DNA of 38,772 bases from Chryseobacterium polytrichastri. Lineage in GTDB: Bacteria > Bacteroidota > Bacteroidia > Flavobacteriales > Weeksellaceae. The DNA is taken from contig NZ_FRAV01000045.1 in the NCBI RefSeq assembly GCF_900142445.1, positions 1 through 38,772 on the forward strand, in the 5' to 3' direction. The notes under the pieces are model-generated. The model did not search any database. It saw nothing but the letters and a program-made list of their open reading frames with translations, and was not told the origin of the DNA. Made by a program: the position numbers and the translations under genes. This document shows positions 1-7,852 of this stretch, piece after piece (the first letter of the stretch is position 1; the number at the start of each line of letters is the position of its first letter).

Positions 1-13
1 CATACAAAACAAA

Positions 14-45
14 AAACCAAAGCAAAAACATTTTTGCTTTGGTTT
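14..45 (-). terminator. Rho-independent terminator of the T9SS protein gene
   Basis: A perfect 15-bp inverted repeat (arms 14-28 and 31-45, arm sequence AAACCAAAGCAAAAA) lies just past the stop codon at 58. Read on the minus strand the stem runs into a T-rich tract. The arms are A/T-tailed on both sides, so it may also stop transcription coming from the left. Confidence 0.75.
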
Positions 46-57
46 AATTAATTATTT

Positions 58-1626
58 TTATCCTATAATCTGTATCGAATTTTTAGGACCAGACATAATT
101 TTAGCATTAGCAGTTTTATTGGTATCCGTTTTCACAGTCACCAAATAAGCTCCCTGAATCAAATTCTGAGTATTGATCTTTGTCACTTTATTCTTCGTCT
201 TTACGCTTTGTAATTGCCTTCCAGACATATCATACAAAAGGATATCAGCTTCTTTAAAGTCAAAACCAATTTCCACATATGCATAATCTGAAACAGGATT
301 TGGATAGATTTTGATATCTTGTTTTACGATTAATTGGTCAATCTGTTTGTCTCCAAGCTTAACAATTTTCCAATTTTCTTTGCCTAGTTCTTCAGCACTC
401 GTGCCTGCTAAAATGATAGAACCGTCTCTGTTGAGTTTGATATCAGCTAATCTTTCTTCTTTTTTAGAAGATTCTCCTTTCACATGTTTTCTCCACTCTT
501 CATTTCCATTTTGATCTAAATACAGCATCCAAAAAGTTTCATCATCAGTTTGTATTCTACCCTCGGCCTGAGTATAACCACCGAGTAAGATACCTTTTGA
601 GGTTTTATCATCTGAACCATGTAAAACACTCATTCCCATTAAAACATCTCTGTTCTTGAAGTTGTAAGACTTCTGCCAGATTTCTTCTCCTTTGTCATTG
701 AGCGAGATCAACCATAGATCCGTACCCTCTTCAATGCCAACGGTTTTATTTCCGGATCTTTCAGATCTCGATTCTCCTCCAATTAAAAATCCTGTTGAAG
801 TCAATGCCAATGTTCTCAAATGATCATCACCTTTTCCTCCAAAGTTCTTTTCCCATTCAACTTTGCCTTCCTTTGAAAGTTTGATGATCCAATAATCTCC
901 TTCTCCAAAGTTTTCAGTTTTCTTTGAACCTCCGATAGTGCTTCTAGAATAAATCCCAAGCAAAGATCCTCCGTCGCGTGTTGGGATCATTTTTTCTACT
1001 TCATCTAATCCTTTTCCACCTAAAATAGATTGTGATAGCTCTTTTCCATTTTTGTCGAGCTTTATAATTAAAACATCTTTAGATCCATACCCTTTTGCGG
1101 AATTTTGAACATTTCCAGCTACAAAAAATCCTAAATCCGTCGTTTGAATGACAGCTCGTGCTTCTTCATCTGCATTTGATCCAAGTGTTTTTTGCCACAA
1201 TTCGTCTCCAAATTCATTAAGCCTAATCAGCCATAAATCTGAACCTCCTTTAGAATCATCTTTTTTATCCAGACCTTTTCCCGAATAAGAAGTTCCTGCT
1301 AAAAGAAATCCTCCTTCTTGAGTTGCTACCGTTGATGAAAGAAAGTCGTGATTGTTTCCAGCGAAATATTTTTCCCAAGCTTTTTCGCCTTGCTGGTTAA
1401 GCTTGACCAAGTGAAAATCGTAGCCGTTGTTTTGTTTATTATCCGTAGAAAGTTTTTTAGATTGGATGGAACTACCAGTAATTAAATACTGTCCATCGAT
1501 TGTTGTGGTGACCTGACTTAGAAAATCCTGAGTATTGGATTTAATGTCTTTTTGCCAAACTACTTCTTGAGCTGAAATCTGCCCAATCGCGCACAAGAAA
1601 AGTGCACTTATATAGAATTTCCTCAT
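58..1626 (-). CDS. Secreted repeat protein with T9SS type A C-terminal sorting domain
   Basis: Probably exported across the inner membrane by Sec and across the outer membrane by the type IX secretion system; no enzymatic role is visible. The start is placed at the ATG at 1626 (522 aa), because the 13 codons upstream are hydrophilic whereas MRKFYISALFLCAIGQISAQ is a clean signal peptide. Residues about 25-430 are made of degenerate repeats of the form W-x-K-x-x-GG...D...DGG...G-x-S...DxWxIKL...G, which looks like a beta-propeller or similar beta-rich repeat. Residues about 437-522 form the sorting domain (IYPNPVSD start, then LYDMSGR and IQGAYLVTVKT). The protein carries about 12 residues after the usual K-I-x ending. 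It is a single gene with its own terminator; its ligand is unknown. Confidence 0.85.
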   Translation of the reverse strand: MRKFYISALFLCAIGQISAQEVVWQKDIKSNTQDFLSQVTTTIDGQYLITGSSIQSKKLSTDNKQNNGYDFHLVKLNQQGEKAWEKYFAGNNHDFLSSTVATQEGGFLLAGTSYSGKGLDKKDDSKGGSDLWLIRLNEFGDELWQKTLGSNADEEARAVIQTTDLGFFVAGNVQNSAKGYGSKDVLIIKLDKNGKELSQSILGGKGLDEVEKMIPTRDGGSLLGIYSRSTIGGSKKTENFGEGDYWIIKLSKEGKVEWEKNFGGKGDDHLRTLALTSTGFLIGGESRSERSGNKTVGIEEGTDLWLISLNDKGEEIWQKSYNFKNRDVLMGMSVLHGSDDKTSKGILLGGYTQAEGRIQTDDETFWMLYLDQNGNEEWRKHVKGESSKKEERLADIKLNRDGSIILAGTSAEELGKENWKIVKLGDKQIDQLIVKQDIKIYPNPVSDYAYVEIGFDFKEADILLYDMSGRQLQSVKTKNKVTKINTQNLIQGAYLVTVKTDTNKTANAKIMSGPKNSIQIIG

Positions 1627-1662
1627 ATATTGTTTTTCTTTGATTGTTAGTTTTAAGCGATG

Positions 1663-1670
1663 CAAAAATA
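1663..1670 (-). promoter_or_regulatory. Bacteroidota -7 promoter box (TATTTTTG)
   Basis: On the minus strand the sequence reads TATTTTTG, matching TAnnTTTG, 37 nt before the chosen ATG at 1626. No clear -33 TTG is seen at the right distance. Its position supports the 1626 start, since the longer reading frame would begin almost on the box. A second box TAGCTTTG lies at 1748-1755. Confidence 0.45.
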
Positions 1671-1747
1671 ATAATTTTAATTCACCTAATTGAGGCTTGT
1701 TAAAAATAATTAACTTGAAAAGGTATTATCTTTTTTCTTTATTAATG

Positions 1748-1785
1748 CAAAGCTAATCTCTCAATGCGACAAAACTTGTCGTATT
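1748..1785 (-). promoter_or_regulatory. Upstream -7 box with overlapping dyad (possible operator)
   Basis: Minus-strand TAGCTTTG at 1748-1755 fits TAnnTTTG. Immediately upstream, at 1763-1785, is a dyad with core arms CGACAA and TTGTCG separated by AAC, extended outward by a G-T pair and three A-T pairs. It covers the place of the -33 region. The dyad is far from any gene end, so it is not an obvious terminator. No regulator family is assigned. Confidence 0.3.
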
Positions 1786-1870
1786 AAAAGCCACATTCAA
1801 TTTGATTCGTAAAAACGTGTTTATATAGATAATCGTGTTTAGCCTAAGGAAAGAAAGAACTGCAAACCAT

Positions 1871-1901
1871 AAAAAAAGGGATCAAATTGATCCCTTTTTT
1901 T
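1871..1901 (-). terminator. Rho-independent terminator overlapping the iron permease stop codon
   Basis: A perfect 15-bp palindrome around position 1886 (arm AAAAAAAGGGATCAA) ends in seven T on the minus strand. It includes the TGA stop of the gene ending at 1882, so the last codons (Gly-Ser-Ile) are part of the stem. Confidence 0.8.
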
Positions 1902-2373
1902 GCTTCTGCAACCACTCATCATGCCTTTTTCTAAATAAGTCATGTTTATAATCCTGATTTCTTTTGGCTGCATCTATGGAATGGGAAGTATGAATATCTG
2001 CATCTTCTTCTGCAAAATCTGCTAATTTTTCATAGTAGCAATGAAGTTCATCCAATTCTTTTTCAGTAAGATCTTCAATATCTACAATTCGGTTGCTGGC
2101 TTTTTCATTGGCAGCTAGTAGTTCATTTAACTTTATCTGGATGGCTTTCGAGTCTTTATTTTGAGCTTTCTGGATAAGAAAAACCATCAAAAATGTAATA
2201 ATGGTTGTTCCGGTATTAATAACTAATTGCCACGTTTCAGAATAATTGAATACAGGCCCTGAAATTGCCCAAATGACAACAATAAGTGTTGCGCCAATAA
2301 AAGCCTTAGAGCTTCCCGTAAATTTGGTAGCCCAGTTTGAAAATTTTTCAAAAAAATTATTCTTATCACTCAT
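1882..2373 (-). CDS. Low-affinity iron permease family protein
   Basis: A 163-aa inner-membrane protein. Two hydrophobic segments (about residues 25-43 and 49-67) are followed by a long soluble helical and acidic tail. The pattern of ISGPVFNYSETWQLVINTGT followed by ITFLMVFLIQKAQNKD is characteristic of the low-affinity iron permease family (PF04120). Despite the family name, a transport role for the bacterial members is not well proven. It lies downstream of the siderophore receptor / PepSY operon, which fits an iron theme, but has an 80-nt gap before it and its own terminator. Family assignment is firm; transport function is inferred. Confidence 0.8.
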   Translation of the reverse strand: MSDKNNFFEKFSNWATKFTGSSKAFIGATLIVVIWAISGPVFNYSETWQLVINTGTTIITFLMVFLIQKAQNKDSKAIQIKLNELLAANEKASNRIVDIEDLTEKELDELHCYYEKLADFAEEDADIHTSHSIDAAKRNQDYKHDLFRKRHDEWLQKQKKGSI

Positions 2374-2453
2374 TGTACATTATTTTAAAGAATAAATGTA
2401 TTAAATAATATCAGTCTTTAGATAAATAAAATGATAAACTATACAATAGAGCA

Positions 2454-3650
2454 TTACTTCAATTTCTTTACCCGATGCCACCAGATCAATAACCCTGTTA
2501 CAGGCAATGAGCATCCGATGAGACAAATGATAAAATATAAAATAATACTGGGTAGTCCCATAATTTCGCCTGTATGCAAAGGTTTCGCCAGAGCAGTAAA
2601 TTGTTTATTTAATGGTTTGTCTGAAAACAATTCCTTGGTCTTAAATTCACCCGTTTTGTCAAAAGTGATTTCATCCGGAAGCATCATGCCTAATACATTC
2701 TGAGTATTGGTTTTAATAACAACATATCTGGGATTGTCTTTATTAGGCATTTCGATACTTGTAACAGCATCATACGGAAGATATTGATTGGATAATTCTA
2801 AAATTTTATTGATTGATGCTGCCTTTACATTTTTTAAATTCTTTTTTTCATCTTGCTTTTGCAGCATGTCTTCTAGAAGATTTCCAAATGCATCATTCTC
2901 CTTGTTCTTTTCATTTGAAACTGCGTTAATAGGTGATCCGCCTAAGGAAATAATCAATCCGTTTTTTATCCAAGGATAGGTTACATAAAGTCCTGTCACC
3001 GAAATAAAGAAAAGCAATAAAAATATATAAAAGCCTAGCGTATTATGTAAATCGTAATTAAGCCGTTGAAATTTTGCATTCAGTTTTACTGTTAAACCTT
3101 GCTTCAAAAATTTCATTTTTTTAGGTAACCAAAGAATTAGTCCTGAAATTAGTAAAAGACAAAATATTAACACAGATACTCCGACAATTTGTCTTCCCAC
3201 ATTCCCCATCATCAAGTTTCGGTGAATATCCAAGACAACATCAAAAAATCGATTCGCTCCAACATCAGCATCACCAAGTAATTCACCTGTATATTGATTA
3301 TAAAAACCCGTCCAATCCAATTGATTCTCCCGATAAGAAATAACATAGCTCCTATTCTTCTGCTGCGGAATCAACAAAGAGGTGAGTTCTTTATTGCTTC
3401 TTAATAATTCCTCTTTTATCTGATCCGGCTTGCGGGGGATTTTTCTGGTTGAAGAAATATAAACTTTATCTCTGTTGGAAAAGTCTGTGATCTGATTTTT
3501 AAAAGCGTATAAACATCCTGTAACACACATGATAAAAACAACAGTACACGATAGGAGTCCCATCCACAAATGAGCGAGCCACATAATATATTTAAGGGCA
3601 GATTCGTTTTTCCTTTTTTTTCTATAAAGGCTTTTTACTAATGAATTCAT
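2454..3650 (-). CDS. PepSY-associated transmembrane (PiuB-type) protein
   Basis: An inner-membrane protein of the PepSY-TM family, often encoded beside TonB-dependent siderophore receptors and thought to help reduce or release imported ferric siderophore. About 398 aa with four predicted membrane helices: near residues 26-48, around 155-180, around 215-235 and close to the C terminus. Family histidines are visible in AHLWMGL, DIHRNLMMG, HNTLGFY and LHTGEIMG. The ATG at 3650 is preferred over 3671 because the latter lies inside the stem of a hairpin (3665-3698). Third gene of the operon after the receptor (6546) and a lipoprotein (4348). The reductase role is inferred from family and context. 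Confidence 0.82.
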   Translation of the reverse strand: MNSLVKSLYRKKRKNESALKYIMWLAHLWMGLLSCTVVFIMCVTGCLYAFKNQITDFSNRDKVYISSTRKIPRKPDQIKEELLRSNKELTSLLIPQQKNRSYVISYRENQLDWTGFYNQYTGELLGDADVGANRFFDVVLDIHRNLMMGNVGRQIVGVSVLIFCLLLISGLILWLPKKMKFLKQGLTVKLNAKFQRLNYDLHNTLGFYIFLLLFFISVTGLYVTYPWIKNGLIISLGGSPINAVSNEKNKENDAFGNLLEDMLQKQDEKKNLKNVKAASINKILELSNQYLPYDAVTSIEMPNKDNPRYVVIKTNTQNVLGMMLPDEITFDKTGEFKTKELFSDKPLNKQFTALAKPLHTGEIMGLPSIILYFIICLIGCSLPVTGLLIWWHRVKKLK

Positions 3651-3664
3651 GATCTGTAATAACA

Positions 3665-3698
3665 AAAACATTAAGACAGTTGCCCGCCTTAATGTTTT
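3665..3698 (-). terminator. Terminator-like hairpin inside the iron operon (possible attenuator)
   Basis: Arms 3665-3675 (AAAACATTAAG) and 3688-3698 (CTTAATGTTTT) form 11 perfect pairs around a 12-nt loop. On the minus strand the stem is followed by TTTTTGTT. It sits between the lipoprotein gene and the PepSY gene, so it may lower or control expression of the third gene. Confidence 0.5.
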
Positions 3699-3730
3699 CT
3701 ATTTAAAATTGAATATGAACGTTTATTGTA

Positions 3731-4348
3731 TTATTTTCTTCCTTTGAACTGAACTTCTTTTACAATGTTTTCAAACTTTGCATAATGTTCAGGACTCAAT
3801 GCTTTTTGAATCGCCAGTTTTCTCTGTGCGTCAAACTTCTCCCAGTATTCTTTAGCTAAATCGTTGTTTCCGTGATATACATCGTGAGCATCATTGAATG
3901 CTTTTTCAAAAGCATCATTGGCAGCGTTTACCATCGTGAATTCTTCTTCTGATAATCCTGCTTCAGTTTTAATTCTTTCTAATAAGGCATTATCATATCT
4001 TGGTCTCTTGCGAGAGTTTTCATCTACAAAAGCATTAAACTTCTGCAGTTGATCTGCATCTAAAACTTTAGCCATATCTAAAGACTGCTGATTTCTCAGT
4101 TCTTCATTTTTAATGCTTAGCCCTACACGATCCATAGTTCCTCCCTGTCCTTTTGCAGCCTGAAAGTTCTGCTCCTGTAGTTTTTGATATTTCACCGTAA
4201 TCTCATCAAAACTTTTCACTTGCTCAGGACTCAAGGTAACTTTTGTCTTAAACTGATTATAATCAATCCCTTTTTTCTTATCTCCTGAACATGCTACAAA
4301 GAGTAAGTTTAAAACGAATGCTAGAACTAGTACTTTTATATTTTTCAT
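3731..4348 (-). CDS. Spy/CpxP-like helical lipoprotein of the iron operon
   Basis: A 205-aa predicted lipoprotein with lipobox FVAC (Cys20), so periplasmic and membrane-anchored. The mature part is charged and all-helical. It holds repeated elements of the type L-S/D-x-E/D-Q/E-x-x-x-F (LSPEQVKSF, LDADQLQKF, LSEEEFTMV, LSPEHYAKF), reminiscent of the LTxxQ motif of Spy/CpxP periplasmic chaperones or metal-stress proteins; this likeness is by eye only. The gene starts 14 nt after the siderophore receptor stop and precedes the PepSY gene, so it is probably co-transcribed and may assist receptor biogenesis or ferric-siderophore handling. Specific function unknown. Confidence 0.75.
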   Translation of the reverse strand: MKNIKVLVLAFVLNLLFVACSGDKKKGIDYNQFKTKVTLSPEQVKSFDEITVKYQKLQEQNFQAAKGQGGTMDRVGLSIKNEELRNQQSLDMAKVLDADQLQKFNAFVDENSRKRPRYDNALLERIKTEAGLSEEEFTMVNAANDAFEKAFNDAHDVYHGNNDLAKEYWEKFDAQRKLAIQKALSPEHYAKFENIVKEVQFKGRK

Positions 4349-4362
4349 AAATTTAATGGTTA

Positions 4363-6546
4363 TTAAAATTTGTAATTTACCTGAACTGCAAAGTTTCTAG
4401 GCTGAATCTGATCGATATATCCTCCTCTGAAATAAGAATTGTATCCTACTGAATCGAAGATGTTATTGAAGAAACCTCTTAATCCCAATCCGTTTTTGAA
4501 AGTATATCCAATCTGAGCATCTACGGTAGTATAATCCGGCATATTGAAAGGCTTCTCATCTGGCTGCGTTCCATTTACATGGCCATTATCCAATACTGCC
4601 TTTAATTTATAATCATCAACCGGTCTGTTTCCTACATAATAAATTCCTGCTCCCACATCAAGTCCTTCCAAAGCTCCTGTATTAAATTTATAATTTAACC
4701 AAGCATTGGCAGAATGTTTAGGGGTATTGATAGGAGCCGACCCACTAACGAATGAAGGACTGTCTTTATACTGAGCATCTACATACGCCCACCCCGTCAT
4801 TACCTGAAGGTTTGGAAGAATCTTTCCGATTAATTCTACCTCCATTCCTTTTCTTTTTAACTCACCGGCTAAAGCATATTTTCCAGTACCATTTCCTCCA
4901 TTCCCAATAATTTCATATGATAAATTATCGGTATTAATATCAAAGAAGGTAACATTAAATCTCAATCTTTCGTTAAGCCAATCTGACTTTATTCCTGCTT
5001 CCCATTGCTTAGTCGTAGAAGCTCCAACGGTACCTCCTGCTGCTAATGGATTATTAGAACTTCTTAGAGAAGTTGTACTGGTATAAGATCCAAAAACATT
5101 CATGTTCTCAACCGGAGAGATCATAATCCCTAGTGAAGGATTCCATGCATAATCTTTTTCTTTTTCAGAACCAATAAGTCGACTGTAACGAACTCCCAAA
5201 TGAGCCTTGATATATTTATTAAAGGTAATCACGTCTTGCGCCATTAATCCCATAGTAGGCGTTATTGCGTTAACTATCGGATCTTTATCTACTAGGCTAA
5301 AATTATTAGCATCAATATTTGACGGCAGAAAATTATTAATATCATTCAAAACATTAATTTGATCAACTGCTTTAGCTTTATACGAAGTAGTTGTAACATT
5401 AGATTCTTTCCAATCGAAACCTACCTGGAATGTATGTTTCATGAAACCGGTCATCACATCTGCTCCAATAAAATCGAACTGGAATACTTTGTTCAAATCT
5501 TCTCTGTCTGATCTGGTCAATGTTCTGTTACGGAATTCATTTGGATTTTTATTATTAATCGGAGCAAGTGCTGCCCCTATGATTTCAGACTGGTAAGAAG
5601 AGCTCATAAAAGCCGCTCTTAATTTTAATTTATCTGTCAGTTTTCTTGTTGCAGTTGTAGAGAAATTAAAGGTCTCAATTTTCGCATTGTCTGATGCAAA
5701 TCCCAGAAACTTTCTTCCCGGCATTCTATAGATAGCTTCAGTATCTCCTTTTGCAAGATTCACCGTTCCTCTGTCGGGCGTTGTATTATTGTGCATATAA
5801 TCCATTTCCACAACAATTTCCGTTTTATCATCCGGACGGATTGCAATAGATGGGTTTACATAGATACGATCTGTATGAATAAACCTTCTGAAACTGTTGT
5901 TATCTTGATAAGCGGCATTTAATCGTACTGCTACTTTCCCTTGAGAATCTAATACTCTTTGGAAATCTATTGTAGGTCTGTAGAAATCCCAACTCCCGTA
6001 TCGGAATCCCACATTGGTTTGATTAATAAATTTTGGAACTTTAGTCACCACGTTAATTACTCCTCCTGCAGCTCCCAGCCCATCTCCAATACCTTGCGTA
6101 ACGGCAGCTGAACCTTTTATTACCTGAATACTTTCCACTCCCTGCATGTCTGTCAACATTGCTCCTGTACGGAAGTCAGAATCCATCTGAACTCCATTCT
6201 TTAAAACAGGAACCCCTCTGTATCCTCTGATAGACATACTTTCTCTTATTCCACCATAGCTTCCGAATTGGGTTACGCCTGGAACGTTTTTAGCAACATC
6301 TGTTACCGTTAATGCTCCAAGAGCTTCAATAGCTTTATAAGATATTACAGAAATACTTTGGATCTGATCTCTTGGCTTTAAAGGCAATCTGGTAATCGCT
6401 TCCAGACCTTCGGGTTGCTTCTTTCTTTCTCCAAATAATTCTACTTCTTCTATCTTACTTTCTCTTTTAATAGAATCATTCACTTGCTGTGCGTTGGCAA
6501 AAACCCCACCTAATACAAGCAGAGAAACGGATACTATTTTATTCAT
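4363..6546 (-). CDS. TonB-dependent siderophore receptor
   Basis: An outer-membrane gated beta-barrel for ferric siderophore uptake, energised by TonB-ExbBD. 727 aa. It has an N-terminal signal peptide ending ANAQ, a likely TonB box around EEVELFG (residues 33-39), and a plug domain about 50-170 with siderophore-receptor-type motifs (VTDVAKNVPGV, SIRGYRG, VESIQVIKGSAAV, GGVINVVTK). The remainder is a 22-strand-type barrel ending in an aromatic terminal strand (AVQVNYKF). There is no carboxypeptidase-like N-terminal domain, so it is the short FhuE/FepA-like type, not SusC. First gene of the operon; a -7 box and an inverted repeat lie directly upstream. The siderophore cannot be read from the sequence. 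Confidence 0.92.
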   Translation of the reverse strand: MNKIVSVSLLVLGGVFANAQQVNDSIKRESKIEEVELFGERKKQPEGLEAITRLPLKPRDQIQSISVISYKAIEALGALTVTDVAKNVPGVTQFGSYGGIRESMSIRGYRGVPVLKNGVQMDSDFRTGAMLTDMQGVESIQVIKGSAAVTQGIGDGLGAAGGVINVVTKVPKFINQTNVGFRYGSWDFYRPTIDFQRVLDSQGKVAVRLNAAYQDNNSFRRFIHTDRIYVNPSIAIRPDDKTEIVVEMDYMHNNTTPDRGTVNLAKGDTEAIYRMPGRKFLGFASDNAKIETFNFSTTATRKLTDKLKLRAAFMSSSYQSEIIGAALAPINNKNPNEFRNRTLTRSDREDLNKVFQFDFIGADVMTGFMKHTFQVGFDWKESNVTTTSYKAKAVDQINVLNDINNFLPSNIDANNFSLVDKDPIVNAITPTMGLMAQDVITFNKYIKAHLGVRYSRLIGSEKEKDYAWNPSLGIMISPVENMNVFGSYTSTTSLRSSNNPLAAGGTVGASTTKQWEAGIKSDWLNERLRFNVTFFDINTDNLSYEIIGNGGNGTGKYALAGELKRKGMEVELIGKILPNLQVMTGWAYVDAQYKDSPSFVSGSAPINTPKHSANAWLNYKFNTGALEGLDVGAGIYYVGNRPVDDYKLKAVLDNGHVNGTQPDEKPFNMPDYTTVDAQIGYTFKNGLGLRGFFNNIFDSVGYNSYFRGGYIDQIQPRNFAVQVNYKF

Positions 6547-6560
6547 TCAATAATTTTTTT

Positions 6561-6596
6561 CAAATATATTATTTTTATTAATTCTAAATAAAGAAT
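6561..6596 (-). promoter_or_regulatory. Promoter of the siderophore receptor operon with candidate iron operator
   Basis: Minus-strand TATATTTG (6561-6568) matches the TAnnTTTG box, 15 nt before the ATG at 6546. Just upstream are ATTCTAAAT (6581-6589) and the inverted repeat ATTCT (6581-6585) / AGAAT (6592-6596). The ATTCTAAAT half resembles AT-rich Fur-type half sites and lies where a repressor would block RNA polymerase. The -7 box is reasonable; the Fur assignment is weak. Confidence 0.4.
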
Positions 6597-6847
6597 CTAA
6601 AATGATATATCTCAGCGAAAAGAATTACTATATGTAAAGTCTTAATAATTTAACAGGTTTATGGAAATACTCTTTTATTATAACCAAGTATCATTAAAAA
6701 ATAGAAAGAAAAGCAAGGGATCAATTATTGGTTTTACAATCAAGTTATATTGAGGTATTTTGATGTTTTAAAGGCTTAGTAACAATTTACTTGCTGTTAG
6801 AATTTTTATTTATTCTTAACTTTTCACGTTCAGGTTTGATATAGAAA
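6597..6847. other. Intergenic region with no gene seen
   Basis: About 250 nt of AT-rich DNA between the receptor promoter and the GLPGLI gene terminator. Neither strand has a convincing coding frame, tRNA-like fold or perfect long repeat. Confidence 0.6.
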
Positions 6848-6869
6848 ATCCCTTTTAGGAAAAAGGGAT
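6848..6869 (-). terminator. Terminator of the GLPGLI gene
   Basis: Arms ATCCCTTTT (6848-6856) and AAAAGGGAT (6861-6869) around the loop AGGA are followed on the minus strand by TTTTCTAT. It lies 18 nt past the stop at 6888. Confidence 0.6.
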
Positions 6870-6887
6870 GAAAATTTATGTTTGATT

Positions 6888-7715
6888 TTAATGTAAAGGA
6901 TATTTTACGACTTTATCAATCTCGATTGGATTGTTTTCCCTAAGCATTGTTTTTCTTCTTTCATCAGACATTCCTTTGATTTGGTCTAGACTTTTTATCT
7001 GCACTCCAGAAACATAAAATGTATTTTCAGGATTGACATTCGCCTTAAATGATTTTGCAATATCCTGTAAAGGATTACTATAAAGTTCTAATTGTTTTTT
7101 TGCAATAATTTTTTCACTCACAGGAATTGGTTTTTGCCCGAGAAAACTTTCAAGAAATTTGGCTTCATATGTTTTTGAAAACTTCATGCTTTTTGAAAGT
7201 TTAAAAATGAAGTTTTTCTTATCGTCTTCAATTTCGAAAATCAAACCGGGAAGACCGCGAAATTTATATGGTCCTTCACTTAAATTAACGTCTTTGGAAA
7301 ACCATGCAATCCAGTTTCTTCCACCAAAAGTTGTTGTTGCTTTCTGCAATTTATATTGACCATCCACTTTTGTGTCATTTAAAAGTTTCCAATTCAATTT
7401 ATCCGTTGATTTTAGGGAGAAAAAATCATTCAGTAAAATCAATGAAATATTTTCAAAAGAGTTCTTTTTTCTGATAACAGCGGGAAGATGATCATCCCAT
7501 CTTGATCTACTTTGACCCCGAACAATATTTAAGGAATCTGTTTCTACATAAGAATAGGGATAAAATTTGACATCATCCGGATTAACATCCAAAATCATAT
7601 TCTCCATAGCAAAGTCTTTTGCCAATGAATCTAATTTATATTGAAACTGATAAATAAAACGGTGTGTTTGTGCTGAAAAAAATAGAGGAAATAGGAGTAA
7701 AATAAGTTTTTTCAT
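6888..7715 (-). CDS. GLPGLI family protein
   Basis: 275 aa, secreted or periplasmic by its signal peptide (MKKLILLLFPLFFSAQ). The family hallmark GLPGLIFEI sits inside YKFRGLPGLIFEI at about residues 152-164, preceded by a W-x-A-W-F segment typical of the family. GLPGLI proteins are found widely in Bacteroidota; their biochemical function is not known, and some lie near TonB-dependent receptors, as here. The C-terminal part ends in a short basic tail (VVKYPLH). It is monocistronic, with a -7 box 15 nt before its start (7730-7737) and its own terminator. Confidence 0.85.
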   Translation of the reverse strand: MKKLILLLFPLFFSAQTHRFIYQFQYKLDSLAKDFAMENMILDVNPDDVKFYPYSYVETDSLNIVRGQSRSRWDDHLPAVIRKKNSFENISLILLNDFFSLKSTDKLNWKLLNDTKVDGQYKLQKATTTFGGRNWIAWFSKDVNLSEGPYKFRGLPGLIFEIEDDKKNFIFKLSKSMKFSKTYEAKFLESFLGQKPIPVSEKIIAKKQLELYSNPLQDIAKSFKANVNPENTFYVSGVQIKSLDQIKGMSDERRKTMLRENNPIEIDKVVKYPLH

Positions 7716-7729
7716 ATATCAATTTTAAT

Positions 7730-7737
7730 CAAAAATA
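7730..7737 (-). promoter_or_regulatory. -7 promoter box of the GLPGLI gene (TATTTTTG)
   Basis: Minus-strand TATTTTTG fits TAnnTTTG and ends 15 nt before the ATG at 7715. No good -33 element was found. Confidence 0.4.
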
Positions 7738-7795
7738 TTAATAATATTTCAGTTGATAAACAGTAAAACTAAATATCAAATTATTAAACAAAAAA

Positions 7796-7819
7796 ATCCC
7801 TTTTCTTTCGAAAAGGGAT
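7796..7819 (-). terminator. Terminator of the rpsL-rpsG-fusA-rpsJ operon
   Basis: Arms ATCCCTTTTC (7796-7805) and GAAAAGGGAT (7810-7819) around loop TTTC make 10 perfect pairs; six T and a further T-rich stretch follow on the minus strand. A smaller 7-bp dyad (7834-7848, TTAGCCA / TGGCTAA) lies between it and the rpsJ stop. Confidence 0.85.
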
Positions 7820-7852
7820 CTATATTAAGATGTTTAGCCAGTGGCTAATTTA

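Noticed and set aside
1627..1665. Longer start for the T9SS protein
   Set aside because: It would put 13 hydrophilic residues before a perfect signal peptide and begin almost on the -7 box.
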